Counted from the first letter of the stretch, positions 21,570-32,932 are shown. The stretch is 64,000 nucleotides of DNA from Zygaena filipendulae (GCA_907165275.2 OU015668.1:9543658-9607657); one strand, 5' to 3'. Translations and numbers: made by a program. The notes: generated by a model not told the origin, from the letters alone.

Positions 21570-22316
21570 TTACATATAAATTACAAATTGTGATTTATTA
21601 AATTTTTTGGCGGGAATCGAAGATGGTCATTTATTTTCATGTCGATAAAAAATGGTTAAAAATGAATTTTGTTGTGTTTTATGGTGATATATTAGACAGT
21701 AATTTTCACAGTGACGGTTTTTTATGTGCTCAAGAAGATATATGACATTTCGAGCTGATTCCTTCGATTTCCTCCAAGAGCACCGAGAAAGTTCTTGCAA
21801 GCTATAATACCGTGGATTGCAATTTCAAACCGTACAACGAAGCATTTTAATAGAAAATACATTGATCTAATTCACTTTACATCAAACTGGCTGAATGCAT
21901 ACAAGTTCATAAAAAAAGAAGAAAGAAAGTGTTGATTATAAACCCGTCCGTTTTGCAAAGGCCCTATGGAACCCTAATACCCGTACGAATATAAAGAAAC
22001 GAACAAACAGCGGCGCAGCACACCTGGAGGGCACGTATTATTTCATAATTTAGCAAGCAGAGTGTACCTAATGGTGATATTGTTTTAACATCTAGGTATT
22101 TTCTCCGACATTTTTATCATTGAACATTTTCCATTTTTTTCTCTACCCCTCCCCACCCCCATAATAATCTAACAGCCAATTTAATGTATAGATATTACAC
22201 ATAGAGCATAATATTACACATTCCGTTCGAAATTTAAACAATACCAATCAAAGTGTACGTGAATAGGCGCGAAATTACGTTACGAGAGACGTAGTAAGCC
22301 CGTTCCACGACTTACG
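21570..22316. other. No gene recognised
   Basis: No coding frame or assigned repeat. TGGCGGGAATCGA near 21610 recurs near 8930, suggesting an unnamed short repeat. Confidence 0.4.
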
Positions 22317-22642
22317 AATAAGGATGCTGACGACTTTTAGAAATCAAAATTGTAATTAGTCCGTCAGTTAGAAATAAAAAAAATAACGGAAATTTTCAAA
22401 TTAATGAACATATATAAAGATATAGCGCAGATATATCTTAGGGTGGGGGCTCGTGACGTCATTAACCACTATAAGCCCCCATACAAACTGCACTGGCTAG
22501 TGACGCCACGCGAAATTTCAAGTCAATGTATCTCCGTTACATTTTGCTTACGAGGAAAAAGAAAAAATACGTGTCGAATATTTTTTATGAATCTACACGA
22601 CGCGACGGGCTAAAAATATAAAAAATAGTCAAATAGTCTATT
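22317..22642 (-). mobile_element. TGACGTCA-bearing MITE, copy 5
   Basis: Diverged copy. One palindrome is intact (TGACGTCA, about 22454-22461), the other is TGACGCCA. The right terminus is altered to AGTCAAATAGTCTATT. Confidence 0.75.
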
Positions 22643-23403
22643 ACAAGACAAGTAGAGTGACTAAGAAAGTAGGTAGGTAGGTATGTACAGTAAGTGTGAG
22701 AGTATGTTTCGATCAGACTTTATATGTATGTATGTACTTATGTATTTGTTTTTATGAAAATGTATATTAGTTCTCCTAAATAAGTAGTGTGCCAAAAATG
22801 TTAAAAAAAATAATTACCATGGCAAAATGTATTTGCACATGGTCATCGCAACACAAACGTACTAGCACTATTTGACTCATTTGTGAATACGTTGTATATG
22901 CCAGGTACTCATATTATTGCGAACTTTTGTATTCGTAAAAGTAATTAAAAAAAAACGCAAGTCTACTATTTTAGTAGCGTTGAATGTGTAAAAAAAACAC
23001 TTTTCTACCGCAGACCAGAAAAAAAATACATAAATTGTACGAAAAAAACACAAAACAGCACCGCCTGAGCGTTTAGTATTAAAAACGCATCAAAGATATC
23101 TCGCGCGCGACAGATTGGGCTCAAACTTAAATAAATCGGTGTTTTATTTATACTTATAATATAAAATTTAAAATTATAATGGGATTGTATCCGGTGACAC
23201 AAATGTGTGGAGTTTGTTGCTAACGACTTGTGCTCTGAGACGGCGCTGACGCGGCACAGCGGGGGTGTGGAGTCGACGGGGGAAAACTTATTGATTGTTC
23301 ATACAAACAATTTATATTATAAATAAGATAGCAAGCAATACATATGTAGAAAAGTATGTTTATTTGTTTATAGGGAGTAAATTCTAAAACTACTGAACAG
23401 ATA
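22643..23403. other. No gene recognised
   Basis: Simple (GTAG)n and (GTAT)n-like runs at 22666-22745. The minus-strand frame at 23005-23202 has no recognisable content. A CpG-rich patch (GACGGCGCTGACGCGGCAC) lies at 23235-23255. Confidence 0.4.
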
Positions 23404-23516
23404 TTAAGATTTTTTTTATGTCATAGGGCAAGTGGACACCTGATGGTAAGTGATTACCGCCGCCCATGGACATCTGCAACACCAGAAGGCATGCAGGTGC
23501 GTTGGCGACATGAATT
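23404..23516 (-). mobile_element. SINE family E, copy 2 (3' part only)
   Basis: On the minus strand it matches the 3' half of 18891-19250 (GCATGCCTTCTGGTGTTGCA, GGGCGGCGGTAATCACTTAC) and ends at the CATAAAAAAA tail. The tRNA head is missing (5' truncated). Confidence 0.75.
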
Positions 23517-23561
23517 ATTCCAATTACATAACAGTATTTACAGTATGCCTAAGTAATATAT

Positions 23562-24185
23562 TGTTAAATTACTAGCATTAGTAAGGATACCTAGTAAATA
23601 AAACAACCTGATTTTAACAAAACTATTCCTTTGTGTCTGTATTACCAATTATAATAAAAACTCTTTGATATAATTTGTATCAAATTCTATAATAATCAAA
23701 GCCAGTATAGATAAGCAATAGGAATCTCAAAACATGTTACACACAAAGTAATCAAATCTCTGAAGCTAAAGTTAAGCTTGAACAGTATATTTTATGAGAA
23801 CAATACAGTAATCACAATTATTATTACAAGCATTAAATAGAGCCAAAACTGTCTACCAATACTTAACTTTCGATGTTATGATGTCTTCCATCTAGGAAAT
23901 CACCAGCACCACTGACCCGATCCTTTGTTGCTGCCATTATGTAAACATGTTCTCCCGCGCGTTTTTCCCACTATCTCAAATAACATTTTATTTACTCTAC
24001 AGTCTATGAATTCACAATGTTGCCAGTTATTAAATATGAATTGGCCATGGAAATGCAATTTAAATCACTTTAATAAACATTGGTATAATTATTTAAATTA
24101 AGAATCACAACACATAGCATAAGAATCATAATAATATTAATCAATTTTAATATATTAGTACAGAATACCTAAATCACTATTCACA
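23562..24185 (-). repeat. Long terminal repeat, left copy
   Basis: 624 bp, identical to 29146-29769. On the minus strand it starts TGTGAATAGTGATTTAGG and ends TAGTAATTTAACA. It contains GAGTAAATAAAATG, a possible polyadenylation signal, and the GC-rich patch AACGCGCGGGAGAACATG. Confidence 0.85.
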
Positions 24186-24477
24186 CTCGCCCATCCTGAC
24201 ATCTTTGCGACCCTGCAAAGTAAAAAGGTTTTGTAAAAATAATTTCACTTTATCTAAATGTAACACAAATTCAAACCATGATTCTTTTTTTATCCAATCC
24301 ATGTTACTAAGTTCCACCAACTTCCACTTAACTTCTATCCATTATCCATAATAAGATTTTATTTTATTCCTTAATAACCAATAATATTAATAATAATGTT
24401 TAGCATTGAACCATTTATCAAATATTTTATCTGCGGACTCGCTTAGACGATTACGTAATTTTCTTCCAAGTTCCAAC
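24186..24477. other. Interior of LTR composite next to left LTR
   Basis: The first 40 bases contain the probable polypurine tract (minus strand) and CTTTGCAGGGTCGC. The remainder is AT-rich with TCCATTATCCATAA-like text and resembles 26930-27300, the only hint of element-specific interior sequence. Confidence 0.4.
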
Positions 24478-25215
24478 TGCTACTAAAGTTGCATTAGCAC
24501 AATCACTCCTTTTACCAATGATCGACTATGCCGATACCTGCTTTACTGACATTAGCGAGGAGCAACTAAATAAACTTGAGCGCCTCCAGAATCTATGTGT
24601 CCGGTTCATATTTGGTCTACGAAAATATGACCATGTCTCCGAATTTCGTACCAAGCTCAAGTGGCTTCCGATTTGCCTTCGCCGGAATGCGCATGTCCTC
24701 TTCGTATTTCAATCTTCTTCCCATAACCTGCCTGTTCGATCATCCCAGAACTTACTTCTTATGATTCCTGCCCCTTTAAGAGCCTGGTGAAGACTTTCTA
24801 CCTCACTCATGGATCGTGACTCGCTGTAGTGTAACCTTATTATTTATAGTATGCATCTGTGTTTAAACGCATTTATAAAATTAGTATTTATACCCATAAA
24901 TATTGTACGTATATATTTTCTATGTGTATATTTTATATCTATGCGTGTATCTATGTATATCCATTTTTTGTGTATGTCTTTTCTATGTGTCTCTTCTATA
25001 TTATTTTATGATTCGTTTCACCTATACATATAATATACCAAATCAACATATAAATTTACTGTTTTTGTCCTGTCCACCCAAAGGTTGTCTGGAAAAGATC
25101 GCTAGTAAAGCGATAAGATAGCCTTTTGTATGCCTTTATTTATAAATTTTTATTTTGTTACCACACTAAAATTATTCTTGTATACAATAAAGAGTATTCT
25201 ATCCTATTTTAAATT
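24478..25215 (+). pseudogene. LINE reverse transcriptase C-terminal fragment (CR1/L2-like) with 3' UTR
   Basis: The frame is open from about 24482, and its ATG at 24518 lies inside the domain. It reads VALAQSLLLPMIDYADTC, LNKLERLQNLCVRFIFGLRK, then LKWLPICLRRNAHVL. The order IDYADT, KLERLQN, KLKWLP is the thumb region after the catalytic palm in CR1/L2-type reverse transcriptases. The frame ends at 24790 and no palm or endonuclease is present, so this is a 5'-truncated, decayed copy. About 400 bases of non-coding 3' sequence end in ACAATAAAGAGTATTCTATC at about 25187-25206, like other LINE tails here. It lies inside the LTR composite on the opposite strand. Confidence 0.7.
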
Positions 25216-26176
25216 CAACGAAAATGGGAAATCTCTCAAAATACTATGCTGCAGGAAGCTGATGAAAAGTTTAACCATTTGCTCTACATGGATGATATTA
25301 AATTGTACGCCACCACGAAAGACCTATGTTATTTGGCTGATCTTACGGAAACTTTTTCAAAGGAAAAACGTCGGGTCATATTACCTTTCAGATGCAGACT
25401 GGCCAACAGATACCTTCGCTTAATGAAAAAGAGACAAGTACTTGGGCTTCAATCAATCTAAACAATAACAGATCGACAACTAAAAATACAAGAGTGGACT
25501 CAAAAGGGTATGCATAGACAACACCGGCAAAATTTGTGCAAGTCTAACGTCGATAAAGAAGCATCCAATGCCTGGCTTACTTGGGGTGAACTGTTTCTCG
25601 AAACAGAAGGATTTATGCTTGCCATTCAAGACCAAGTCATCGAAACACGAAACTACCAAAAGCATATACTAAAAGTCCATAATATATCAAATGACAGCTG
25701 CAGAAAATGTAACGGTGCCCCGGAAACGATACAGCATCTCATAAGTGTCTGCAAGTCAATAGTACAAAAAGATTATAAACACCGCTACGACCAGGTTGCT
25801 AAGATTATTCATCAGAAACTTGCAAGCAAATCTAAACTGAGGACGAATGAACCAATTTCTTAAAAATACATACCTGACAGTGTTCTAGGGAATTCAACCC
25901 ACAGGCTGTAGAGCACAATATCTGAAAGCTTACAAAATATATTGACCTCAAAACGAAATAGCAAAAAAAATGTGGAAATTACAGAATATTACCTTCATCC
26001 CTGTTGTACTACCACCATCTGAAATCCCTTGTCAACTGCACCAACCCTTCGCTACCCTCCAATTACCTAGGTACACTTACATTATTATGCAGAAGGCGGT
26101 AATACTAAATACATGTCGAATCGTCCGCAAACTCCTCCAAACTGATGACCACACAACTCTTAATACTTCCACTTAA
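25216..26176 (+). pseudogene. Broken non-LTR retrotransposon of restriction-like-endonuclease type (R2/R4-like)
   Basis: Frame 1 holds the reverse transcriptase palm motif HLLYMDDIKLYATT (YMDD box, about 25276-25320), then LADLTETFSKE. The text jumps to KRRVILPFRCRLAN, indicating an internal deletion. After a stop at 25459-25461 the same frame continues as SNAWLTWGELFLETEGFM, a CxxC...H knuckle (CRKCNGAPETIQHLISVC) and QKDYKHRYDQVAKIIHQKLA to a stop at 25861-25863, then KYIPDSVLGNSTHRL. A shift to frame 2 gives MWKLQNITFIPVV and MQKAVILNTCRIVRKLL (25970-26140). The catalytic core of the C-terminal endonuclease, expected between these parts, is missing. Inactive by several stops, a frameshift and two deletions. 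Confidence 0.75.
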
Positions 26177-26261
26177 ACTAACCTCCACTTGGCTTTGGCC
26201 CGTGGTTGCCAATTAATACCGGTCTAGCCGAGAAGAATTCAAAAATTCAAATTCCCATAAT

Positions 26262-26440
26262 AATAATAATCCACTTCACAACACACAGATAAGCGTCTTG
26301 ACCCCACACTAAGCTATAAGCTTGTGTCATGGCAACCAAGCAAACTTGGTATACCTATAGGTACTTACTACATATTATTACATATGTCCATATTACACTA
26401 TAGATATAGTATATTATATATTCACGCCCAGACTGGAAAA
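26262..26440 (-). mobile_element. SINE family J, copy 2 (headless)
   Basis: Matches the body and AAT-repeat tail of 14388-14657 (CACTTCACAACACACAGATA, TGGCAACCAAGCAAACTTGG, CCCAGACTGGAAAAT). The tRNA-like head with its A and B boxes is absent. Confidence 0.75.
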
Positions 26441-26481
26441 TATAATAATATAACAAAATAAAATATAAAAATACAATAATC

Positions 26482-26879
26482 TATACATACATAATTATAA
26501 ATAAAATTTATGTGTCTGTTTGTAACTCAAAATTAACAGCTTTTTAATAAATGCATAATATGAAAATAAGTATAATTATAATATGGCACCTACTTATATG
26601 TCTGTCTGTTCCGGGTAATCTCTAAAACGGCTGGATCGATTTTAACTGGACTTTCACTGGCAAATCGTCAAAGTCAAATCATTTATTCAAATTTGGTCCA
26701 TAATATGACTCTTTGACGTCAACATAATTACAGTTATTATGACAACACCCATAAAACATCCACCCTTCACAGCTTCCTAGCTGATGTTATAAGGAGTAAC
26801 TTGGCTACATTTATTTCCAAAAATTAGTTGCTGCGGGAACTACGAAATCCACGCGAGCCAAATCGCGGGACACAGCTAG
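26482..26879 (+). mobile_element. Helitron-like element interrupted by a 112-bp insertion
   Basis: The 5' half (TCTGTCTGTTCCGGGTAATC, GGACTTTCACTGGCAAAT) and 3' half (AGCTGATGTTATAAGGAGTA to CTAG at 26876-26879) align to the uninterrupted copy at 62948-63232. The break is at about 26666-26777. Confidence 0.75.
26666..26777. mobile_element. Insertion inside a Helitron copy
   Basis: About 112 bases absent from the sister copy at 62948-63232. The insert begins GTCAAAGTCAAATCATTTAT and carries the inverted pair GTCAAAG/CTTTGAC. No clear target duplication was found. Confidence 0.55.
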
Positions 26880-27714
26880 TAATCAATAAATAAATATATA
26901 TATAAATAAATAAATTTATTTCACACTCTTTATCTCCATTATTTTCAACCATAATTTATAACCATTCATTATTATTCCATTATTTATAACCATTTTATTT
27001 GCAACCATATTTTTTTTTTATCCAATTTATCCAATTATTCAAGTAATTCCATTTTTACCAATATTTTATTCATTTAGTCCAATTTATTCATTAATACCAG
27101 AGATCCATTTAATTATTCCATTTATTACTTTTATACCATTATCACTTAGATTATCAACCACTTTTAACCATTACTTTAGCATAGGTACATCAGGTACATG
27201 ACCATATATTCCAGTATTTAATTTTTGTACCTAATCCATTAGTAATTAAATCCAATAATCAAAATCGCTTTAACTAGTTAACCAGCTAGTTATTCCTTAC
27301 ACAATTGGTAGAGTAAATTCTTTTTCCCTCAAGTACCTAGATTAAATTGACATTGAAAGAACTTTATTTGACACAACACATAGGTACATTAATTTTTAAA
27401 AAAAGTATGAATAAGGGACTGCTTCCCAACCGCCAAACGATCAGAAACGTACCGGGAGATCGCAAGCGCACCAAACCCAAAATTAACTATAAATTCTTCT
27501 ATGCTATCCACCTGACTCGTCTGTCGAGATTGTATCGGTCTCAGAGTCTATTTAGAACAATTGTATGTAATCTGACTATGCTTTGAAACCTTATGGACAA
27601 GTTCTAGTTGAAGAAAAGAAAGAAGTCTATCCATTACAAACAACCAAGGAAACAAACAAAAATGGATCTTATGTCCTTATTGGCGCCTATCAGATAATAT
27701 ACGGAGGTAAAGTT
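26880..27714. other. Interior of LTR composite, no gene recognised
   Basis: 26884-26920 is an ATAAAT-type simple repeat. 26930-27260 is rich in scattered CCATT, CCAATT and TTATT units. An open frame at 27347-27586 (plus) has no recognisable domain. Confidence 0.45.
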
Positions 27715-28008
27715 ATATAAGTTTGCAAACTTTGTAAGTTTGGATGTAGTGGGTAGTCTCTGGTACTACTGAACAGATTCTTAAAATTCCTTTATAAAAG
27801 ATACTGACACAGCACAGGAGTGACACGTACTTTCCATTTCCAAACAAAGAATTCCTGCCGAAATATCAAAATTCACGCTGGGAAATCAGCGGGGAAACAG
27901 ATATTTTAATAGGTTAGGTATGGATAAAAGTGAAATAGGCAATAAGGTAGGTACATTTTATCCGGATGTAAAGGAATTTCGCGGGTTGAATCGCGGGGGA
28001 TAGTAGGC
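27715..28008 (+). mobile_element. Diverged Helitron-like sequence
   Basis: Loose matches: AAGTTTGGATGTAGTGGGTA, CTCTGGTACTACTGAACAGA, GAATTCCTGCCGAAATATC and, near 27980, AATTTCGCGGGTTGAATCGC followed by GGGGGATAG. The terminus is altered. Confidence 0.4.
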
Positions 28009-29145
28009 ACCTAGCAGTAAAATATTACTTATCGTTGAAGGTAAATTATGATAATACTTTAAAACTGATTTTGTTCTCTATACGTATCTATTTAAGTATT
28101 ATTAATGAATGTTGGCATATAATCAAAAAGAAAACTGTGACTATTGTTTTAAACAAGATTCGAATTTGAAAACTAACTTAGAGACCACACTTGAATCGCA
28201 ACCTTTTAATGTGTTATACAAATGCATATTACGTTTAATTAAATTGTTTAAATTACAGGAGGATTACAGAATAATTTCACAGAAAGTACCTTTACCTATC
28301 TATTTTCTTCAAAAGCTCAATGGTTAAATAGAGTTACTACTGCATTAATTAACATCAAGTTAAATATTGTGTAATTCCACTACAAATTATTAAGAAAGAC
28401 TTACCGCTACCACAATAACCACGAGTATACTCCGCTACTAAGCGCACTAAAGAAGAAATGCTGTAATTGAATACCCGCGCATAATCACACATTTTTAGAC
28501 TTATAAGCATTGATATATTCCTATAAGAAAAAAATCTCCAGGACTTCAAACCCATTTACTACGAATTCTATTGACACCTGACCTTCATACTTTTATTTGA
28601 CTACCTCCAAAACCTTTTACAAAAATATCTGATGGAAGCAATAAGACAAGTTTTAGCGAGCAATCTCGAGTATCTAAATTAACCCGTGTAATCGATATTG
28701 TCAGGGAATGCCTCTAAAATCTTTTGTTTCTATTTATGCCATGTAAATTCATAAGAACGCAAAGTTTTGTGCCACAACTTAGCCAATCCAGTCAAACGTG
28801 ACTGCACATAATAACTTTTCCATCATCGTTCCAACCATGTATTGCCCTTAGATGTTCGATTTTATCAAGTTTTTATTAAGCCATTTTAATACCGGCAATT
28901 CCGATTTCTCAAAATCGAATTCGGGAAAAATACTGGTTTAACCAAGACGTTACTATAATATGGAGCGATCCTACCAGTATCATCCAGTTGTGAAGATTCT
29001 TTATTTCTCACGGCCCGTGGAGAAGGCGTATCTCTAGGCCGCCATGGCGCCCAGGATCTGGAAGTGATCCATGACCGTCGTTTCGTTTAACAGGACTCCG
29101 AGAATGCTTTGGCTGCTTGAATCCTTAATAATCCCACTTCTGAAA
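28009..29145. other. Interior of LTR composite next to right LTR
   Basis: No retroviral-type domain was recognised on either strand. The plus frame at 28109-28327 and minus frame at 28355-28555 are uncharacterised. A GC-richer stretch at 29005-29115 (CGGCCCGTGGAGAAGGCG, GCCGCCATGGCGCCCAGG) adjoins the right LTR; in minus orientation this would be the element's leader. Confidence 0.4.
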
Positions 29146-29769
29146 TGTTAAATTACTAGCATTAGTAAGGATACCTAGTAAATAAAACAACCTGATTTTA
29201 ACAAAACTATTCCTTTGTGTCTGTATTACCAATTATAATAAAAACTCTTTGATATAATTTGTATCAAATTCTATAATAATCAAAGCCAGTATAGATAAGC
29301 AATAGGAATCTCAAAACATGTTACACACAAAGTAATCAAATCTCTGAAGCTAAAGTTAAGCTTGAACAGTATATTTTATGAGAACAATACAGTAATCACA
29401 ATTATTATTACAAGCATTAAATAGAGCCAAAACTGTCTACCAATACTTAACTTTCGATGTTATGATGTCTTCCATCTAGGAAATCACCAGCACCACTGAC
29501 CCGATCCTTTGTTGCTGCCATTATGTAAACATGTTCTCCCGCGCGTTTTTCCCACTATCTCAAATAACATTTTATTTACTCTACAGTCTATGAATTCACA
29601 ATGTTGCCAGTTATTAAATATGAATTGGCCATGGAAATGCAATTTAAATCACTTTAATAAACATTGGTATAATTATTTAAATTAAGAATCACAACACATA
29701 GCATAAGAATCATAATAATATTAATCAATTTTAATATATTAGTACAGAATACCTAAATCACTATTCACA
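29146..29769 (-). repeat. Long terminal repeat, right copy
   Basis: No difference from 23562-24185 over 624 bp. It is followed directly by ATAT (29770-29773), matching the four bases before the left copy. In minus orientation this is the 5' LTR. Confidence 0.85.
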
Positions 29770-30192
29770 ATATAGTATCTCTGCCTGTGGTTTTGGCAAT
29801 TATAGTTTATTTTCTAAAATATCACAAAGGCTTTTTGATCAAAATGCTTTTAAGTTAATAATTAACACAAAAAAAAATGCAAACACAAATAATAGAATTA
29901 TACGTACTCAAAAATCAAAATACAAGTTCTACAAAGCCCTTTTCTATTTATAACCAATAGATTTATACATAAAATATATTTATAAAACGATCTATGAAAT
30001 TTTTTTTATGAAATGCCCCCTCTACATATTTCGCTGTGCCATAGTTCCACCTGACATCGTGGCAACTAATTGTGAGTGCTGCGGATAAAGTACGGCGTCT
30101 AAGGTGGCCTTAGTAACGCGATTGCATCACGGCCCGTGTGAAACTACCCTTATTCGTCTCCGTTCATATTGGTAGGCGAAAATATTAAGAGT
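29770..30192. other. No gene recognised
   Basis: Nothing assigned; a GC-richer part at 30050-30170 has no open frame of note. Confidence 0.45.
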
Positions 30193-30297
30193 TTTAGTAG
30201 ATTAATAAAAAATATTGGACACGTGTTTTTTTTTTTTCACGTAATCGAAAAATAAGTTGAAATTTCCGTAACGTCACAGACCGGTGCAGTTTGTCTC
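30193..30297 (+). mobile_element. TGACGTCA-bearing MITE, copy 6 (fragment)
   Basis: Only AGATTAATAAAAAATATTGG to CCGGTGCAGTTTGTC is present; both ends are lost and the left palindrome is decayed to TAACGTCA. Confidence 0.65.
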
Positions 30298-30444
30298 GTA
30301 AGCCTTCTCTGCAAGCAGCAGAGGTAACTGCGCCGTGGCAGTAAACATTAATCAATCTATATATACCTAAGTATATAAATAGAAATAAAAATAGATAGCT
30401 ATATTGTTGCTAAGCGCAAGGCTCGAGAGCGACTCGACTGGTGG

Positions 30445-30775
30445 AATAGGGATGTTGTCTACTTTTGAAAATCAAAATTCTAATTAGTCCGTCAGTTAGA
30501 AAATAAAAAAACAATAGACACGTATTTTTTGCTTTTTTTAAATAAATTAAAATATACAGAGATAAAGCGCATTAAAGTTTAGGATGAGGAGGTCGTGACG
30601 TCACTAACCACAAAACCGCCATACAAACTGTCAGAATAGTGACGTCACGCGAAATTTAAACTCAATATATCGCCGTTATTTTTTGATTACGTAAAAAAAG
30701 AAAAAATACGTGTCCAATATTTTTTAATAATCTACAAGACGGACTAAAAAATATAAATTAGTCAACATGCCCATT
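30445..30775 (-). mobile_element. TGACGTCA-bearing MITE, copy 7
   Basis: Full-length, 331 bp, with both TGACGTCA palindromes intact (about 30596-30603 and 30641-30648) and both termini well kept. It lies about 150 bp from fragment copy 6 in the opposite orientation. Confidence 0.85.
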
Positions 30776-31339
30776 ATTGTCTCGCGGACAGCAAAGTGAT
30801 ACCTAATTAAAGACTTTATAAATTATCTTTTTGCATTCTCGAGCAGTTCGTCTATAGATACCAAATTTCAGGCCACCCATTCTGAACACGGGCATGCATC
30901 AATGGCTTGGCTTGCCTCTAGTTTAGTTATAAATCTGCATGAGACTTAAAAACGTGAATCTAGCGTTAAGCTAGAAACATGGGATTGCTGTTACAAAACT
31001 ATATTTTAAACCAACTTTGAAAGGGGCGTTATTTCGCATTAAACGAGTTTGCAACTAAACCTGAGGTTTTTAAACTAACCTCACCTTTAGTGCAGATTAA
31101 CTCTGCTAAGTTGTATTCTATAATCGTTTAAATTCAAATACATAATACTCCCAAAATAAACATACTAAACATAAGGAAAAATATAGAAAGGAAATAGCAA
31201 AAGGCGGACTCATTGCTAGGTGTAATCTTAAGGTAATCCAAGGCAACTTTAAGATGATTAACTGTACTAAAATCATTGTTATGTATCAATTCATTTACAT
31301 AGTGGTATGTAAAGATTACGACACATAAACAATATTATA
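30776..31339. other. No gene recognised
   Basis: Unassigned AT-rich sequence. Confidence 0.5.
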
Positions 31340-31681
31340 CAACGTGTTAATGAATTAACTGAAAACTAGAAAGTAGTTTGATTAGAATCGACATCCGAAT
31401 CGATCGCACCGTGTTTTAATATAGGTTATATTTTTTTCATTTTTATTAGCCCATGTCTAAATTATTTATAATACAATATTCGGCGCGTACGCCGCCCGTA
31501 GCAAAAAAATCGAGTCGGTTATTGACACGTAGGCGCGGGCGTAGCGCTTGAAATTTCGTAGATAGGTCACCTCCAAACTAAAACTATGAATTTTTCGACA
31601 TAATTTATATTTTAGTCACATTATTGTTTATTTTTTTTAAATGGGGTGTATCAGGTTTTTGGTTAATTCGTTAACACGTTG
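31340..31681 (+). mobile_element. TA-flanked MITE family H, copy 2
   Basis: 342 bp, same orientation as 21030-21371, with TA on both sides (31338-31339 and 31682-31683). Left end CAACGTGTTAATGAATTAAC; the right end is its reverse complement with one change. Confidence 0.85.
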
Positions 31682-31737
31682 TATATTCAATACCATATTA
31701 TAGTGTCCATGCCTAAGTACGAGTATGCCAATGTTAT

Positions 31738-31908
31738 TAATGCGGAAGTTTGTTTGTCTGATCGTTTAACGTCGCACCGGAGCAACAAATTGTCATGCCT
31801 GGTTGCACTGTGATAGAGAACCGAGAAATTTATTAGGATTCTTCACGTTCTCGTCAGGATTCCCTCGGAAATTCCTTAATCATGTGGAAGAAATCGCAGA
31901 CGTTGTAA
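31738..31908 (+). mobile_element. Diverged Helitron-like sequence
   Basis: GGAAGTTTGTTTGTCTGATC at the left and TCCCTCGGAAATTCCTTAAT with AAGAAATCGCAGACG at the right follow the family order, but the termini are lost. Confidence 0.4.
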
Positions 31909-32686
31909 AAAAAATACAGATCTGATAAACGTTTTGAAATAAGTTTTTCCGCGTTGGAAAATTACATCCTATACAACTCTCTTCAAAATTATTCAGAATT
32001 AATTTCAAAGTCTAACTAAATTTACTTAGATAATACTGTTATCTCGAGTTATTAAACCTTTTATGTCTATTTGTTAGGTTTTATCATAACAACCGAGCAG
32101 TATTATTGACAAATTATCCCCCATTAAGCAATAACAGGAAGTTAACAACAGACAGTAACTGCTAAGCTGGACGAGGTACATGAGTTGTGACCACTGCATC
32201 GCTCCATTAGCGATTATTGTCCAAGTTTTGCGCTAACAAACTGGACAATCGGGGATTTAGAGTTGTCGACTGGATATGCCATTCATATTTTGAAACTTAT
32301 TATTGTACATCTGTATGATTACGATCAAGAACGGAGTTCCTCGAGTTGAAGAAATCAATCCGGAGTTTGATAAATATGTTTTGATAAGATTAAATAAAAT
32401 TATTAGTTAATGAAAAAAAAATGACTACTCTGAGTTCTACACACCAGGAAAATGTTACATTTCACTAACACAAGATGTAAACAAGTATGGCGGCCAGTGC
32501 TTGATGATTAGTCTCAATTTGCACATATTATGGACTTAACGCTTTTTCCGTACTTGACGCGTGACGATTACTGCCAGTTAACTCTTCCGCAGTCCACGAA
32601 AAAAGAACTATGGTCCAAAAAAAAGTGCTATCTATGGAGTCGTCCGTCAATCAAGTGATTTTTTTGTAACTTTGTTATCCCGCTCC
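31909..32686. other. No gene recognised
   Basis: Unassigned; no coding frame with recognisable content. Confidence 0.5.
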
Positions 32687-32932
32687 CCTGCGGAGCTAAG
32701 ATGCGCAACACGATAAAATTTTATCGAGCCATTTTATCGATTCTCGTCGACATATATATCGTTTTGTCTACCAGTGGTAACATGGCAGCAAAAAATGTTT
32801 AATCGAATTTAGTTTTAACTCAATACCTCATTAATGCACTTTTTTGCTTGGACGCCCAAAAATATTTGTCGTGTCGACAATTTTATCTTTCGTACGATAA
32901 ACATATCGTGTTGCGCATCCTAGCTCCGCTGG
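32687..32932. mobile_element. MITE with 29-bp inverted ends and nested palindrome
   Basis: Ends CCTGCGGAGCTAAGATGCGC and (inverted) CCAGCGGAGCTAGGATGCGC continue with AACACGATA, 27 of 29 positions matching. Just inside the left arm is a perfect 16-base palindrome CGATAAAATTTTATCG (32711-32726). The interior is non-coding. No target duplication was seen and no second copy in the window. Confidence 0.75.

Larger units (their letters stand above)
23562..29769 (-). mobile_element. LTR-flanked composite element without gag-pol
   Basis: Two direct repeats, 23562-24185 and 29146-29769, match base for base over 624 bp with a constant offset of 5584. They begin TG and end CA on either strand. ATAT lies immediately outside both (23558-23561, 29770-29773), a 4-bp target duplication. 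This is the structure of an LTR retrotransposon of 6208 bp that inserted very recently. The purine-rich AGGATGGGCGAG next to the repeat at 24186-24197 (read on the minus strand) resembles a polypurine tract and suggests minus orientation. The 4960-bp interior shows no gag, protease, reverse transcriptase or integrase of LTR type; it holds decayed LINE, SINE and Helitron pieces. No primer binding site was recognised. A non-autonomous element with captured cargo fits best; an assembly or recombination product is possible. Confidence 0.75.

Noticed and set aside
24851..25121. Two overlapping small frames rich in F, Y, C and L
   Set aside because: They come from TATGTGT/ATATTTT low-complexity sequence in the 3' untranslated part of the LINE fragment.
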